A DNA stretch of 64,000 nucleotides. Source: Elmis aenea. Its lineage: Eukaryota; Arthropoda; Insecta; Coleoptera; Elmidae. The stretch lies in the NCBI GenBank assembly GCA_947652605.1, contig OX393583.1, forward strand, positions 15,107,222 through 15,171,221. Direction: 5' to 3'. This document shows, piece by piece, positions 27,301 through 42,300 of the stretch. Each line of letters starts with the position of its first letter. The stretch's first letter is position 1. The notes under the pieces were generated by a model. That model saw only the letters and a list, made by a program, of their open reading frames with translations. It was not told the DNA's origin and ran no database searches. The position numbers and the translations under genes are program-made.

Positions 27301-30300
27301 GTACCACTTTCCGTCTTGTTACGTAAATAACTATTACTTTAAAATTCTCTTTTTTGGGATTTAAATCTATAATCTGTAGAAAATTAGTCAACAAAACGTT
27401 TTACTTTATTTTGTCTTTAAATTCTGGAGCGATTCTTCGATTATTGCCATCCCTTTATTCAAACATCAACAATCAAAGTGTTTTTTTTTAAATACTACTA
27501 TTACTACAGTTCCTTAAACAAGATAAACACGTGCGTACTTAATTGTTTCCCTTAATTCAGATAATGTTAATAGTCAGATAACGATGGTATAATTCTGCGA
27601 TTGTAAACTACGTTTACAGTTTTCTAATCCCTGGATTTATGTACTTAACATTTGTTTGGAAAATTTTGCTGTTTGTTCTAATCACACGTTTTGTCACATT
27701 TTTAATATCAGTTTGTAGCTGCCTATGCGATAGTTGTTTTTATGGAAAACTGGATATTTCTAGTTAAGTAATCACTACTTAACGCAAGTAATGCCAAGAA
27801 ATTTACAATTCTAATCAGTAAATACAGCTTCAAGCAAAAATGTTTAAATAACAACACTCCAAAGGGTAAAGACACATACAAGAAAAAAAATCGTAAAGCT
27901 TATGAACAGCTTTAAAAAAAAAAAAGATTTTCGTTTCTAGAGTTAGGTATTGTAAATTGGAAGTATCATCTCTTTGCATGTAAAAACAATGAACCTTGAA
28001 GTTAATTTTCCATGTATTATTAATTTTAAATAACAAGTTTTTTTTGTAATTTCAAAGACAATTATGGTTTCGTTGAAAAACCGCAATAGCTTTTTTTAAT
28101 AAACATATTGCATTTTACTTTTACTTACAATTGACAATGTATAATTAATTCATTTATAGCCGATAATCAGCATGTGCAAGACTCTGTTATCTAAAACTAT
28201 GCGATAAAATAGCAGACAAACGCAAACATTGCAATATGATAATGATTATAACACTAAGTTGCAAATGTTAGTAAATTAACGTACGAACGTAATGCTATAA
28301 CTTTAGCTAAACATTAATTGTTGATAAAATAATAGCACTCAAGCATATCTTATCTTATTGCTTTTGCTATATTGCTATATTATCAGGGCCTTGTTTTCTC
28401 CTGGGCAATGTTGGTGGTCTGTGATTTGGGCGGAGGGGGGGGGGGCGAGTCCAAGGCCTAATCAAACCCATTTATTACGACTGTTTTATACTATACTATT
28501 TTTTCGTTTAAGAAAATCGTATACGATTTTTGATACAAAAATTTCGTTCAAGAATTTAGCATGGAAAATATGAACCTTTTAGATTGTACTATTTTTTGGT
28601 ACGAAAACCCCAATATATTTTGGTTACTTTTTAGTAACTTTTATCATATTTTGTTGGCACCTTGAATAACCATGTCAAATGTTCAATTTGATCACAACAG
28701 AAAGCGAATCATTTTCAAATTTAACCTATATTTCACGCTTGTTCCATTCTACATATTTATTCCTACAAAATAAATTGTGTGGGATATAACGGTAATAAGT
28801 AGTATTTAACATCGTTTGATTGTTTCAGTTAACCTAACCATATAGGGACGGTAGTAATTTCGTACGAATTTTTCGTTCAAGATTTTTAATTTCTGATTGA
28901 CACCGTACTAGAAAATCGTATACGATTTTCTTAAACGAAAAAATAGTGTAGTATAAAACAGACTATAGATTTTACTTGCTATTTTTTTTTAACGATCTTC
29001 TAAAAGGAACCCTTAAATTTATATTATATAAGACGACCCTGACATTAATTATAAGCGGTGATAGATAAATTGTTTCTTTTACAAAAACTGTCTAGGTTAT
29101 TGTCTACACAATAAATTTTCTTGTCCAAATTATAAGTAAATATAATATTTTGTCAATAATGACACCATTTCTTTTTAAACTAGTCAGTAAAATATAATCT
29201 TGTGGATTTATGTTTTTTTTAATTCAATTGTCTTTTATAACTACCTACCTACTAGGGATTCTGAGTCTCGACAATTTTTGAAGTCCCGGGACTCGAGACT
29301 CTTTATCATCAAAGGCTTTCCCGGGACAGAATCCCTACTACCTACATACTTGTTACTGCAGTGGAATTGCGTTTCTATGATATTGCTATGTAAACTGTGC
29401 TATGTTTACGATAATTTACGTTATAAACCCTAAGCCTTAAGTCCTTTTTAGACTATACTAATTTTTAACTATATTTTCGTTTAAGAAAATAGCATAGACT
29501 CTTTCTATAAAAATGCCGTTCAATAATTTTGCATGGAAAATATGAATCATTTACCTGGTAACATTTTTTGTTACAAAAACTCTTTAATATATTTTGGTTA
29601 CTTTTTAGTAACTTTTATAATATTTTGTTGGCAAGCTTGAGTATTTGTATATTTTGCTTAACTGCTTATATATAATTACAAATGAATGGAAAACTACTAC
29701 TTATGGCTGCAGTACCATTAATGATGTTACTAAACAATCAATAACGGACTGTGGTTTTTATTTCAGTTAACCCAAGCGCCCAAGCCACAAATGACATGCG
29801 ATCAGATACAATTACAGTAGAATACGCATGCCAAATATTGGAGGCAATTAGAACACGTCCTATTTTCGTACAATGTTTTTGTTCAATATTTTTAATATTT
29901 GATTGACACGGTAAAATAAAATAAAACGCAATTTTCTTAAACGAAAAAATAATATTGTCTATGGCCTATGGCTGTATTACACTATACAATTTCTTGTACA
30001 ATTTGCTGTCAAAAAATTTTATACTAGATTGTACAGCTGTTGCCAAGTTACAATGTCGTAAATTGACATACGCGAAGTGTCAGTTTACGACATAAGACGT
30101 GTTGTAACTTGGCAACAGCTGTACAATGTAGTATAAAATTTTTTGACAGCAAATTGTACAAGAAATTGTGTAGTGTAATACAGCCATAACACAGACTTTA
30201 CATACAATAATAATCGCCAAAATGACATTAAAAAGCATAGTGGTAGTCAACTAACGTAAATGAATTTATAAACAAATCTAAGAATGCAATGTTGTATAGA

Positions 30301-33300
30301 CAATTACTTATAAATAATTCATTTTTGCTTAGATATCTTATCTCATCGTGATGATTATTATAATAAATATGTTGTCAAAAACACACGTGTATAAAGGTTG
30401 CCACTCACTTGCGGATTTATGACAGACAATGGGTGATATGAATAAAAATGAGTTCATACTTTATTCTCAAAACATTGGAGTAAATGCTCCAAGTCGTAAT
30501 AATAAAAATTACTAGCGGATGCTCAGGTTGAGCACATACTCTTATATACAATTTTTCGTGAGTATGTTCTCACAATTCGTATGAATAAAACAAGTTTAAG
30601 CTTTCTGAAGGCGAGTTCCTACTCAATATATTTGGAGTCTGGTTGTTAACAGACTCAGTCGTATTTTGAAAAGATATGACTGAATTTATATTAAATTTGC
30701 GTTTTAAAAAATATTACAAACCAAGAAAGAGTACGTGCAATCGTGACTTTAAAGCCATATATAGATTTTCTGAAGAGAATGTGCAATGGATAGCAAAACA
30801 TTTTTTAATGTAGAATCAGGAGAAAGCTGAGGTGGTGCGATAACCAAGATGGATAAAATTAAAATATTTTTAAAATATGTGGGAGATCCTGGATTTCAAG
30901 CAGGAGTCGGAGAAGATGTTGGTGTGCATTAAACCTCAGTATCAAAAGTTGTACAAGAAGTAGGGGATTAGATAATTGAAAAAAGTGGCCAATGGATAAA
31001 ATTTCCCCAGAACGTTGCAGATATAATGCAAGCCAAGCATAATTGGCAGTCACGTTATAATTTGCCATGCGTCGTCGGTTTCATTGATTGCACACACGTA
31101 AGAATTAAAAAAAAAAAACATCGGTACACGGAGATGAATACATTCATCGAAAAGGATATCCTAGCATTAATGTGCAAGCGACGTGTAACGCAGATGAGTG
31201 GTTTAAAAGTGTAGACGCCTCATGGCCAAGTTCTGTCCACGACTCAAGGATTTGGAGCAATTCGGAAATTCATAATATTGCAAGAAATACTTTTGAAAAT
31301 AGCCAAGCATTACTTTTAAAAGATGAGGGATATGCTATCCCGCCATGGCTGATGGTTCCTTTTAGAAACCCGAATACACCTCAAGAACACGCCTGTAACA
31401 ACCTGTTTACAAAAGAACGGGTAATAATTGAAAGATGTTTTGACCAGTTATATAATAACAACGATTTCCGATTCTACAATATAAAGTCCGAGTTTCCACT
31501 GAAAAAGTCCCAAAACTTATTGCGAGCTGTTTCGTTCTGTATAATATAGCAAAATATTTAAACGTTGAACTAGACTTAACAGAGCTTTAACTAGTCGATA
31601 TTCCAGTTCAGCATATGGCAGAGGACGAGGACAAAAATACTAAAAACTGGCCTCCCATTGTTTTTTATTGATATCAATAGCTTGAGATTTTGATTACCTT
31701 GCAGCAGGTATTTGTGACTTCGAAAACACAATTGGAAAATCACGCAAAATCTTGACGAGTGCCATTTAAGAAACATTGTTTTTATTAATTTCTTCTTCAC
31801 TATCACTCATGATGATTTATTGATTGACACTAGTAGATAATACGTGTAAGCAAAACTGAGGACCATTTGCTAGTCAAAATTTGTGTAGAATTCTTCATAA
31901 CAAACGTGTGTTTGTATATAAGAGTATATACTCAAATTAACAGGAGCATTTACATCTCGAAGTTAGCTCGTTTTTATTCTTACGAAACTGAGCATAAACT
32001 CTTACTTTATGCTCATGCTCAGAGTACATACTTAGAGTTTAAACTCTTGTTTTATTCATACCACCCAATGGCCTGCAGGCCAAAATTGAAGGTAATTATC
32101 GCAAATCAAGTCAGTTTGTTGACTGCAGGCAAAAATCTCTCAGTTAACGGCCTGCAGATAATCGCCTCAATGGGTGGTATGATGGTATGAATAAAACCAG
32201 AGTTTATACTCTAAGTATGTACTCTGAGCATGAGCATAAAGTGAGAGTTTATACTCAGTTTCGTAAGAATAAAAACGAGCTAACTTCGAGTAGTAAATTA
32301 ATGCTCCTGTTGATTTGAGTATATTCTCTTATATACAAACACAAGTTTGTTATGTGAATTCTACACAAATTTTGACTAGCAAATGGTCCTCAGTTTTGCT
32401 TATTTTGCTAATATGTATATAAAAAGTCGCAGAACAACAAATATTTATTAAATTATGAGTCTCTTTAAAACAACAACAGTAAATTCTAATTAGTTTTCAA
32501 CCAGTCGGTCATTAACTTGAATATCACATCACACCATTTTTACTAATAGTTGGAGTGGATGTTATTGTATGTGCGACACAATATTATAAAGTATTATTTT
32601 GAATTGCACAAAACTTAATGAAAGACAGTAAATTAAATACTGAAGTTATACATATGCTAAATTTCAAACTAAAAATGACGCTGAGAGTATCAAATCAAGA
32701 AGTAATAACAATTGTTTGATAAATATTTAAATGGCTTACTAAGTGATTCATTTTAAATATAAATTCGTGTTTTAACATGGTAATCTAGCGTATGTTAATA
32801 GCTAGAGCAGGGATGGGGAACCCTTTTACTATGAAAGGCCACTTCTCAATTCGGAATTTGTAACCAGGCCGCACATTATTATTCTCCCCTCCGATTTTAC
32901 ATAAATACAAAAATTGAAAATTGTGCACAGAATGTTAATTTCCCAAATTGTTACATAGCAAACAAACCATATTCTTTTTTACAGAAATAACATAATACTG
33001 CAGCTCCCAGTCTTCATTAAATTTTCTTTTTTCCTACTTCAGCGTTCTGTTAAGCCTTTGACATTATGACACGCACATGAATGAAAACATAAACAACTGA
33101 TTCACATAATAACGCGTACACCAGGGGTGTCAAACTAGCGGCCCGCAACGAATATGCATTGCTCTTCCAATCCCATTTAGTGCTAAATTCTTAAGATGTT
33201 TACCCTAGCGATGCGCTCATTTCTATGAACCCAATAGACGCAAATATCATTTACAGTTAGGCCAGTCGTAAAAGCGTTCCAACAACGGCTAAACTGGCCA

Positions 33301-36300
33301 ATACATTTATTAGTACAAAGTTCACGCATGCGAATAAAACAGTTAGTGCATTGATTCATGGATTGGTTTTAAACGGCTTGTTGGAACAAACCTAACTTAA
33401 CGGTTTTAGGTCGGATTTGTCTGACTGGTGAAACTGAGTAGGTAGGTTGAAGATGACTTCTCCACCCCTCTTTTTTACCATCGTGTTTGCGGCCTTAAAT
33501 TATAGGATACGAATGCATATTTTCGTTTTATTTAAACATACATATATGTTTCTATATTTCTCGTAAGTTAATAAACACAAGGCAACCCATTCTGTCAGTT
33601 ACGAAATGTTTTATTATGATGCCTATTCCACATCCAAATATCCAATGTAGGTTCAAGGTTAAAACCTATGAGAGAATGAGTTTGAACACTTTAAACCGTT
33701 TGGAAGTGGAACTGTACCTAATACAACGGTGGAACTGAAACGGTTGGAACTATTACAAACAAGTGTTTCGTAACATCTCTAGCTTCAATTCTTCAGTTTT
33801 TTTTTTTTTACAAAAAAAAGATAAAAGTAAAAGAGCATCCACCGTACTCACCTGACTTGTCAATGTGCGGCTTTTGGTTATTTTTTGCTGTTCACGATTA
33901 TTCAGAAAGAACATTTAAGCTAGAAGCATTTAATGATTGGAATGTAATAAAGGAGAAGTGTATTATATTGCTGGAGGAAATTATTGAAATTATTGAAACA
34001 TTTAAAATAAAATCTTAAAAAATATTAACCGTGTTTTTTATTGGGAATAAATTCAGCTTGACTCACCAAATTCTTAACTTACCTTTTTAAGGTTAATTTT
34101 CTACAATTAATGTGTTTGTTATATAAAGTAGATCATGATTATTTTTGATTTTTTGCTTTTATTTTGTTGCTCATTACTTAACAGTATTTATGTACGATAA
34201 ATTTTGTTTGCAAAATGTTCATCACCGTACGTACCTAGGTACTCATTCATTGCAATTGTAATGTAGTTTATCTCCAAAGTGACTGTTAACAGTTCGTAAA
34301 CGAATGTGTTCGTGCATGGGCTAGTATTTGCATCATCTTCATACATATATGGGGTATATTTGTTTCCATGTTTTAGCATCTATCGTTTTGTGGAACAAAC
34401 ACTACTGGTCGTCCTGTGGTGGCTAAACGTATTGTTTGTTTCCCAGTGCCTTCTGGGACCAGTGAACCGTAGGAATTTTCATTCATATCAAAAACGGGCA
34501 TGTTTTTTGTTTTGCTTAAGAAAGATAATTGTCACCACATTCATGTTGCTTTTTTTATTGTTTTTCTTTCTTTTGAAAAATTAGAGGCAGACAGACGCAC
34601 AATAATTTTGTAGGTACCTACTAATTGGATACATAATTTGTTTAATGAGACACCAACCTTTTATTTCATGGAAACAGACAATAAATGTCAAATTTAAAAA
34701 AATTTATTATTAATATTGTTTATGCCAGTGTTTCCCAAACTGTGTGCTGCAATTCTTTTTTACATTAAACGGCATTGTTTCGTGATAGCGTGTTTCTATT
34801 ATACTTGAAAATTGTTTTTTTATTTCCATTTAATAAAATTACAGCAAGCTTGTTTTTTTATTTCCATTTAATAAAATTACAGCAAGCTGTCTCCTTTTTG
34901 ATGAGCAGGTAGGTCCAAATTCGACGGGATTACGAAGGTATCTCGCTTATTGTTAGAGATACAGAAACGGTTAAATTACATAAAATGTGCAATTTTCAAG
35001 AAAAGTCAGAACTATTTATTAAAAATAATACTATTTCCAGTGTTTTATCGTTCCCAGGAAGGTATTTTTTTGCCATTTAAATAGAGTGGACTCTCGAACT
35101 TTTAAGGATTTGACGTTCAAACAACTCGAACCTCGAACAAAAAATTCGAGAAAAATTCGATTTTGAAATTTGGCCGAAAACTCGAAAGTCGAACAAAGAA
35201 TCTGTATTTAAGAGTTCTTTTTAAATTTCTTTAAATTAACTTTAATTGTGTTTAATATGTACGTATGTACTATTTTGTTATACAGCGTAATTCAAAAAGT
35301 CTGCAACAATATGGAAAAGTTTTTTATTATCGGTTTCTTAAAAATTTTTATTCTTGATAAAAAAAATTATAAAAGTTTATACTTCATATGACACTAGATT
35401 TGAGCGATTTTAGGAATATTCGCAAGAGTAAAGTGCCCTTATTTTAAGAGCTACAAAAAAAAATCAAAATATAATTTTTATAGATGTTCGAAGATAATAA
35501 TGTTTAATTCTTTAATTGTGTTCAACTGTCTTTTTATGATTAGCTGTTTTAAGAACCTTTAATCAAATAAAAAGAAATATTCTTAGGAAAACATTGCCCA
35601 TGTGGGCTACACTTTGAACGCATGTTCTAATTTAAATTCAATAGTAATAGTAATTAAAAAATCATAAATTATTATGTAATGTAAAAAAATTTCTCCAATT
35701 ATTTAGGTTTCTTTGTGTTTAATTAAGTACCTACAGCTAGTTAGTTTGTGATGTTTTGTTTTGTTTTTCAATGGCACTCTTTGATTAAGCTTAAATAAAT
35801 ACAATAACAACTCACTTGTTTTTAAAGATAAACCTAAAAATCCACACATCAATGAAACGAGAGAAAAAATCTCTTTTTTAATGGTGTCACAGTCAACTTG
35901 GACCTGTATTTAAAAAATAAGAAAGTTGATGTTAAAATAACAAAAACAAATGAAGATATGTCAAATTTATTAACAACTGTTAAACCTACTCAAAAAAGTG
36001 TCCCAATGATATTTTATAGCAATTTATGTACCAAGGCAGTAAAGTTCGACTTTTTATCACGAGTGCAGATATTATTTGTCTCGACTTAGTCTCGGCAAAT
36101 AACCACGCGAGTGATAAAAAGGAACTTTACTGCCGAGATGCATATTAATTTTTTTCTGCAATCGTCAAAGAAATACCGAAAAATCAAGCAAATGTATAAA
36201 GTTTTACTTCATCTGTCAGATTCTCATTCTCCTTTCAAATATGTATCTTTGAACAAAAGCACGCTCAATTTTTCTAAATTTAACCAACGACCAACGAGCC

Positions 36301-39300
36301 TAGCGCATTTTACTTTTTTACTGCCGATCAGCAGTAAAAATGATTATTACAACCGCTTTTGGGTGCTTATTGAGCTAGTTTAGTGACGAATGCAGAAAAA
36401 ATATTTTGAATATGATTTTAAATAAGCAACTTAAAAGCAAAAAATTGTAAACGTTATCCTTTTGTTTTTAACGAATAGCGCAAAAACTATTAATTTTTTT
36501 CAATTTTATTTTCAGGGATTAGTTGCTCTTAAATCATAATTCATTCTCACCCACTTAACCAACTCTGTATATTTTACCGTTTACGAGATACCCATGCTGT
36601 TCACGATTACTGGGACACCCTGTATTCGTACATGTATGTAGTCAAACCATTGTTTATTTTAAAAATACGTGTTGTTAAATTTTAGGGTATTATCATCTAT
36701 TGACCTCGTAATATTTTATACATTTGGTTCCTTAATTTCTCAATATCATAGTTTTACTTAACATTGATTAAAACCCCACAAAGTAGTTAAACAAAGTTCA
36801 TTGGTGCCTATCCAACAATTTATTTTAAATTTTTGGTGTCAACACTTGTTTTGAAATACTAATACGGTCATAAACAATTGCTTACTGATACAATAAATAT
36901 TGTTTATGCATCGTTCCTTATTTCCGTGGCCTACTATACTTATATCTTTATTTTCGTAACACTGATAAAAATTTTAAAATGTTTGTAACTTTTGGATTTT
37001 TAAAATAACCGTTTTAATTGTTATATCTAAAATTAGAAATAAATAACAAAATTAAAGATGTCAAATGAATGCGGTAAAAAAAAACACAATTGTAAATTAA
37101 AACTGCTGTGTAGCATTTTTGACGTCTTAGATTCTGACTAAAAAAGTAAATAGAAAATTTATACAGGGTGTCCCAGATAACATTTCCAGTATGGAGATCT
37201 CGCTTATTATAATACACACAGGTTTGTTTAAATTATATGAATTATTCTTAAGTGTGACAGCAGCTACAATCTATTTTTAAAAGTACAAAATTTCTCTTAC
37301 TTCAGATGTTATAGCAAAAAATATGAAAATGTTGTATTTATTTTTTCTCATAACCTTTTCGTCTTAATCTCTAGAGTCTAGATTCTAGATCAATGTTATT
37401 TGTACTTTCTTAAGGTATTTGTTTTATTTGGAATTTAACTATTATTTTACCGTAGGTTCATACTTTATTATGGGCACTTAATTTGGGATTGGAATGTGTG
37501 CTTTATTTCCTCTTGCTAATTAGATATTACTTGTTATATCCATTTAAATAAATGACTTGGAAAAACGAAAAAAAAAGTCGTATTTTACAAATCACTCATC
37601 AAGCTATCTATGAAAAAATAAACAATAAACAACCAAATAAATATCAAATGACAGTATCATTTGTTTGCAGTATCAATTATTATAATTTAAAAAAATTGTT
37701 TTGTAATTCGATAACCTTCGTAGTAATTTCCTTATAATTTAGGCTACATTTACAGATAATGAAAAATTGTACATGTTGAGATTCTACATTCTTTGATATA
37801 TAAACACTAGACACAATACGTCAATAAAATTGTGAACAAAATACTTTGTTCGGTATAACTCAAAAACAAAAAATGGTATGAAATATTTGCTAATGGTTCT
37901 GAATTTATTTCAAAATACTGCACATTTTTGGTTCCTTAAATACTTTCCAATCTTTGATAATAAGCGAATTCTCATGTAATTTGGACCACCCCAGACATGC
38001 ATTGATATCTCTGGAAAAAAAAAGAAAATGCAAAGTTCAGCTATTTGAGAGAGTACATAATCGCTTTTGTTTGGCTAGACGCTAGAGTTTCACTCGTCAG
38101 TTATTTAGTTTTTAAAAGAAAACATGATAAAACAGACTTCGTTGTTTTAAGAGGGAAGCCCTATAAACTAAATATTTTTTAATTAGCAGGAAAGTCTCTA
38201 CCAAATGACGTTACAATGATTTTTCTACAATAAAATATTTCAGACTGGCGATGGACAAATTTTTTTAAAAATTACATCATATTTTTTCAATGCATGATCG
38301 TATGTACAATTAAATTCTCTATTAGAATAAATAAAAAGGTGTACTGTGTAATTTAAAATCAAAAAGTTGACTATCGCCTTTCCGACATATTTCATCGTTG
38401 AAAAAATATTTTAATACGATTTTATAGAGAATTTTCTGCGATTTACAAATAAATAAAGCTGATAGGGATTTCCTCTAAAAATAACAAAGTTATAGGGGTC
38501 TATAATTAAACAATACATTGTTTTGATATTCCGAAATTCAGAAGAGAACTTTGTATAAAACTTTGAAAAAAGGAGGAAATTTTATAAAGCACTTCTATAA
38601 AATTTTGTTATTTTTGTTCTAATTTTTAACAGTTAATTGGATTACTAAATATTATTCAAAAATCCTCAAACTACTTTCCTTATTTTAATAATGTAAATAA
38701 ACAAAATTTTCTGCTGTATACACTTAATTTGAAAAATTATAAATAATCTTTGGGGTACTCGTGCTATTTAGTAGCTGAAAATAGTATTTTTGTTATTGTT
38801 ACAAAATTTTAAGCTACTTTAATATTTTATGGTAAAAAAAATAACGAAATACTACTTACATAAAACATAATATTTTTTTAAAACTTCTCATAATAAAAAA
38901 TTCAATATCAAAGCCTCAGGCAAAATTTAGTAGTAAATATTGAAGTATCCATCTACAATCCTTTGTCACACAAAATGCAATTCCATAAATGGTTATCGAT
39001 AGTTTTTAACACAAAACATGCCTCAAACATAAATCGAATATTTTATCAACATCCCTTCATAGTAAATAATATTTCAGGTACCTCTCCATAAAAGTCCAGG
39101 ATGGTTATGGGAAACAGTCGATCGATGGTTAAAATCTGCCATAAAACAAATACGGGATGATATCCCAGATCATGCAAGACATATTCAGGAAATTGATTTA
39201 GAACAAGAGGCACGATGGTTACGACAACAACTGGAATATGAAAACAGTCCTGTTGTCTTCTGCCACAACGACATGCAAGAAGGCAACATTTTATTGAGTC

Positions 39301-42300
39301 TCGACGATAGCAATGAGAATAATAATGGCACTCCAAATTTAGTATTAATAGGTAAGTAATTGTTTGTTATTGTTACTATCAATGTAAAATCCATGATCCA
39401 TGGTGATTTTTTTATTAACATTTACATTGTTTTGAAATCAGATTAATCGATTTAAAGATAAATGAGGAATAATCCATCTTAAAAACAAAATAATATGATA
39501 CAAATTAAAACAATTGACAATCTCTGTTTTGTCAGGTCAGATCAAGCTAGATTTGGTAAAGTTGATTTAGGTTATGATAGGGTGGGGCAAATCAGCTTAT
39601 GTTATGTTTATCCATGTGTGTTACATTGCACCAAAGTCCAACCGGTTGATTGATGACGTCATTCACCGTTGAATTTGTGATTGCTTAGAAACAGCGGTTG
39701 AATGTAAGACACAAGCGGTGGAACTGTGCTTGTTTCTAACCTTACTTGACAATAATGGCAATGGCTGACTACCCCACAATCCACCAGAAAAACATCGGTT
39801 TCAAGCAGGGCTGCGGAGTCGGTAAAAAAAAAGTCTACTCCGACTCCGACTCCTGATAATTTTGGTAGTTTGACTCCGACTCTGGCAAAATTAAATACTA
39901 AGACATTTTATAGTATGTAACATAATAAAAAAAAAATACATTTTTTATAATAATTTAAAATTAGAGTTTAAATTTTGCGGCAATTTTTTGTTGTATTGTA
40001 CTGGGAGTCGGAGTCGGGACATTTTTTTCGACTCCACTGACCGGAAATTCCTTCTAAACTCCGACTCCACAGCCCTGGTTTCAAGTTCGGTGGATTAAAT
40101 GGCCGCCGATGGCACCAAAAACTCCCCACCGGTGTAGGGTGACCAGATGTAATTTAGCAAAACTAGGACAAAAAAAGAAAAATCAGGACATTTTTGCACT
40201 TTCAAACCAGGACATTTCTTATTAAAAATGTAACGTATAAATGAGCCATTCAATTTTTCCGTTAGTGCAAGGTCGCGCATTAAAAATTAAACCCCAAGTG
40301 CTGCAACTTTTTATCGTGAAAATCACATAGCATTTTCTACGAGCAACAATAATGCCAACTGTTGCACACTATGACTAAACAACATTTTAACATTTAACTA
40401 ATGGTGTTCCACTTGCAATGGAAATTATGCATTTTTTTATTTTAAAAAAACTAATCGAAAACCCGGACACATTTTAAAAATCCGCCCGGACTTCCCCGTC
40501 GAAGTACAAAAATTGGTCATGTCCGGGGAAATTTGAACGTCTGGTCGCCCCATACCGGTGTAATACAAGACAGACGCAATGAATTTAAGTTATCAGTCAA
40601 AAATGCCAAAGTTGTTATTATCGGAAACAGAGACTACTAAGAAAATTATTATCAAGCAAGGTTATTTCAGAAGTCATCCGAGGTCAATTAAAATTCAATG
40701 GAATTGATATCAGTTTGGGTGAAATACAAAATGTGATCCACTGTGAAGGTGTACAGCATCAATTCTTCTTATCATTCCTTCTCCGCCTTTAAAACAGAAA
40801 CCGAGAAAGGTAACTCGGAAAGTCAAAAAGAAGATATCCAGAAAGGAAAACGCACCAAGTCAACGTCAAACGGCCAAAGGAGTCGGAGTCGACTTAAAGA
40901 CCATCCGTAAGGTCATCTCGGGGATATGGGGAAAAAGAGGACCAAGAAAGATAAAGTCCATGTGCTAAACCATCGCAATCGCAAGACAAATGCAAGAAAG
41001 CTGTACGAGAAGTGTCTTGGGTGTCAAAGATCAGAATATGTGGTGTCACTGGATAAAGCTTGGTTCACAGTGAACTACTGCAATGGGAAACGCAAGATTT
41101 GTTACGTCAAAGATGGTGAAACCGTGACCGAAACTTGGATTTGTCTAACAAGTGAGAGATTTGGTTCCCAACACATGTTGCAAAGCACTATGTTGAAGAA
41201 GCTTAAAGCCTTTGGTGGAAAAAGAATTTCCAGAACTTTACACTGGGGAGGAGGAAAGGCTTCATCATGATGCAGCTAAGGCCCATAGTGTGAGATTGAC
41301 CCAGGAATACAAGATGGCCGTGAAAGTTTTTCAGAGCTGGAAGCCCTGGTGCATGGAAATAGTTAAGAATCAGGGTCGTCAAATAAAATATCAAAAAAAA
41401 AATCGCTTGTAAAATTTGTTCACTAATTTAGTCTTCATTTCTTAAGTCCTCATATTCTGTATTTAACAGAAGTAAAAAATATACCTATGCCTTAAATGCA
41501 AACAACTGCCAACTGCCCAATTTGTTGATTTTATCAGAATTTCAACTAATTAGGAGGGTCTTTTATCTTGTATGCAACACTGAATTGTTATGAATATCAA
41601 TCTTTTTCTGGAATACAGTTATTTTTACTATAGGTAGGTAACAACAACAATTATTATCTGGCAAAATTCAAAAAGTTATTAGGTGTTTTTGTATTAATAG
41701 TTTTTTTTTTTGATAGTTGATAATATACAATCACTATGAATCTACAATGTGATACTGATTATCAGTGTAATAATCAAAATATATTTAATAATCGTGGGTT
41801 TATCTGTCTAATAACTATCCTGTAAAAAACTACCACTTTCGTAATATGTTCTAATAGACATAATGTAAATATTTTAATGAAGTTTTATTGTTTATTTTAA
41901 CATTGTTATTAAAATGATTGTTGTTTCCGTTCCTAAATATATTTCGTACTTATTTGGTGTGTACTGGGTGGTCCAAATTTGATGGGATTACATGGGTATC
42001 TCACTTGGTAAGCCATTCATATCTGGAACATTTAAATATGGAATGTTCAGTTCTGGAAAATTCACCAGGTAGAATCATTCAAATCGTCAATCGTTCAACG
42101 CTGGGAATCATGCAAAACAGGAATCGCTCATCGCAAGAAAACTCAAATCTGGAATCCAGAAATTAAGAATTTTTGCTGCCCTCTATATTACAACAGCCAA
42201 AGTATGATATAATTACAGAACACTTCGTTTTATATTTAGATTTATTTATTGTACAGTTTATGATAAAAACATCGTGTTAATGTAGCCGAAGGGCTACAAA

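Noticed and set aside
28430..28446. Run of G as a structural or regulatory element
   Set aside because: A single G homopolymer with no further G-runs nearby to support a quadruplex or promoter claim.
31867..32190. 107-codon frame
   Set aside because: Lies on the arm and loop of a long palindrome at the Harbinger end.
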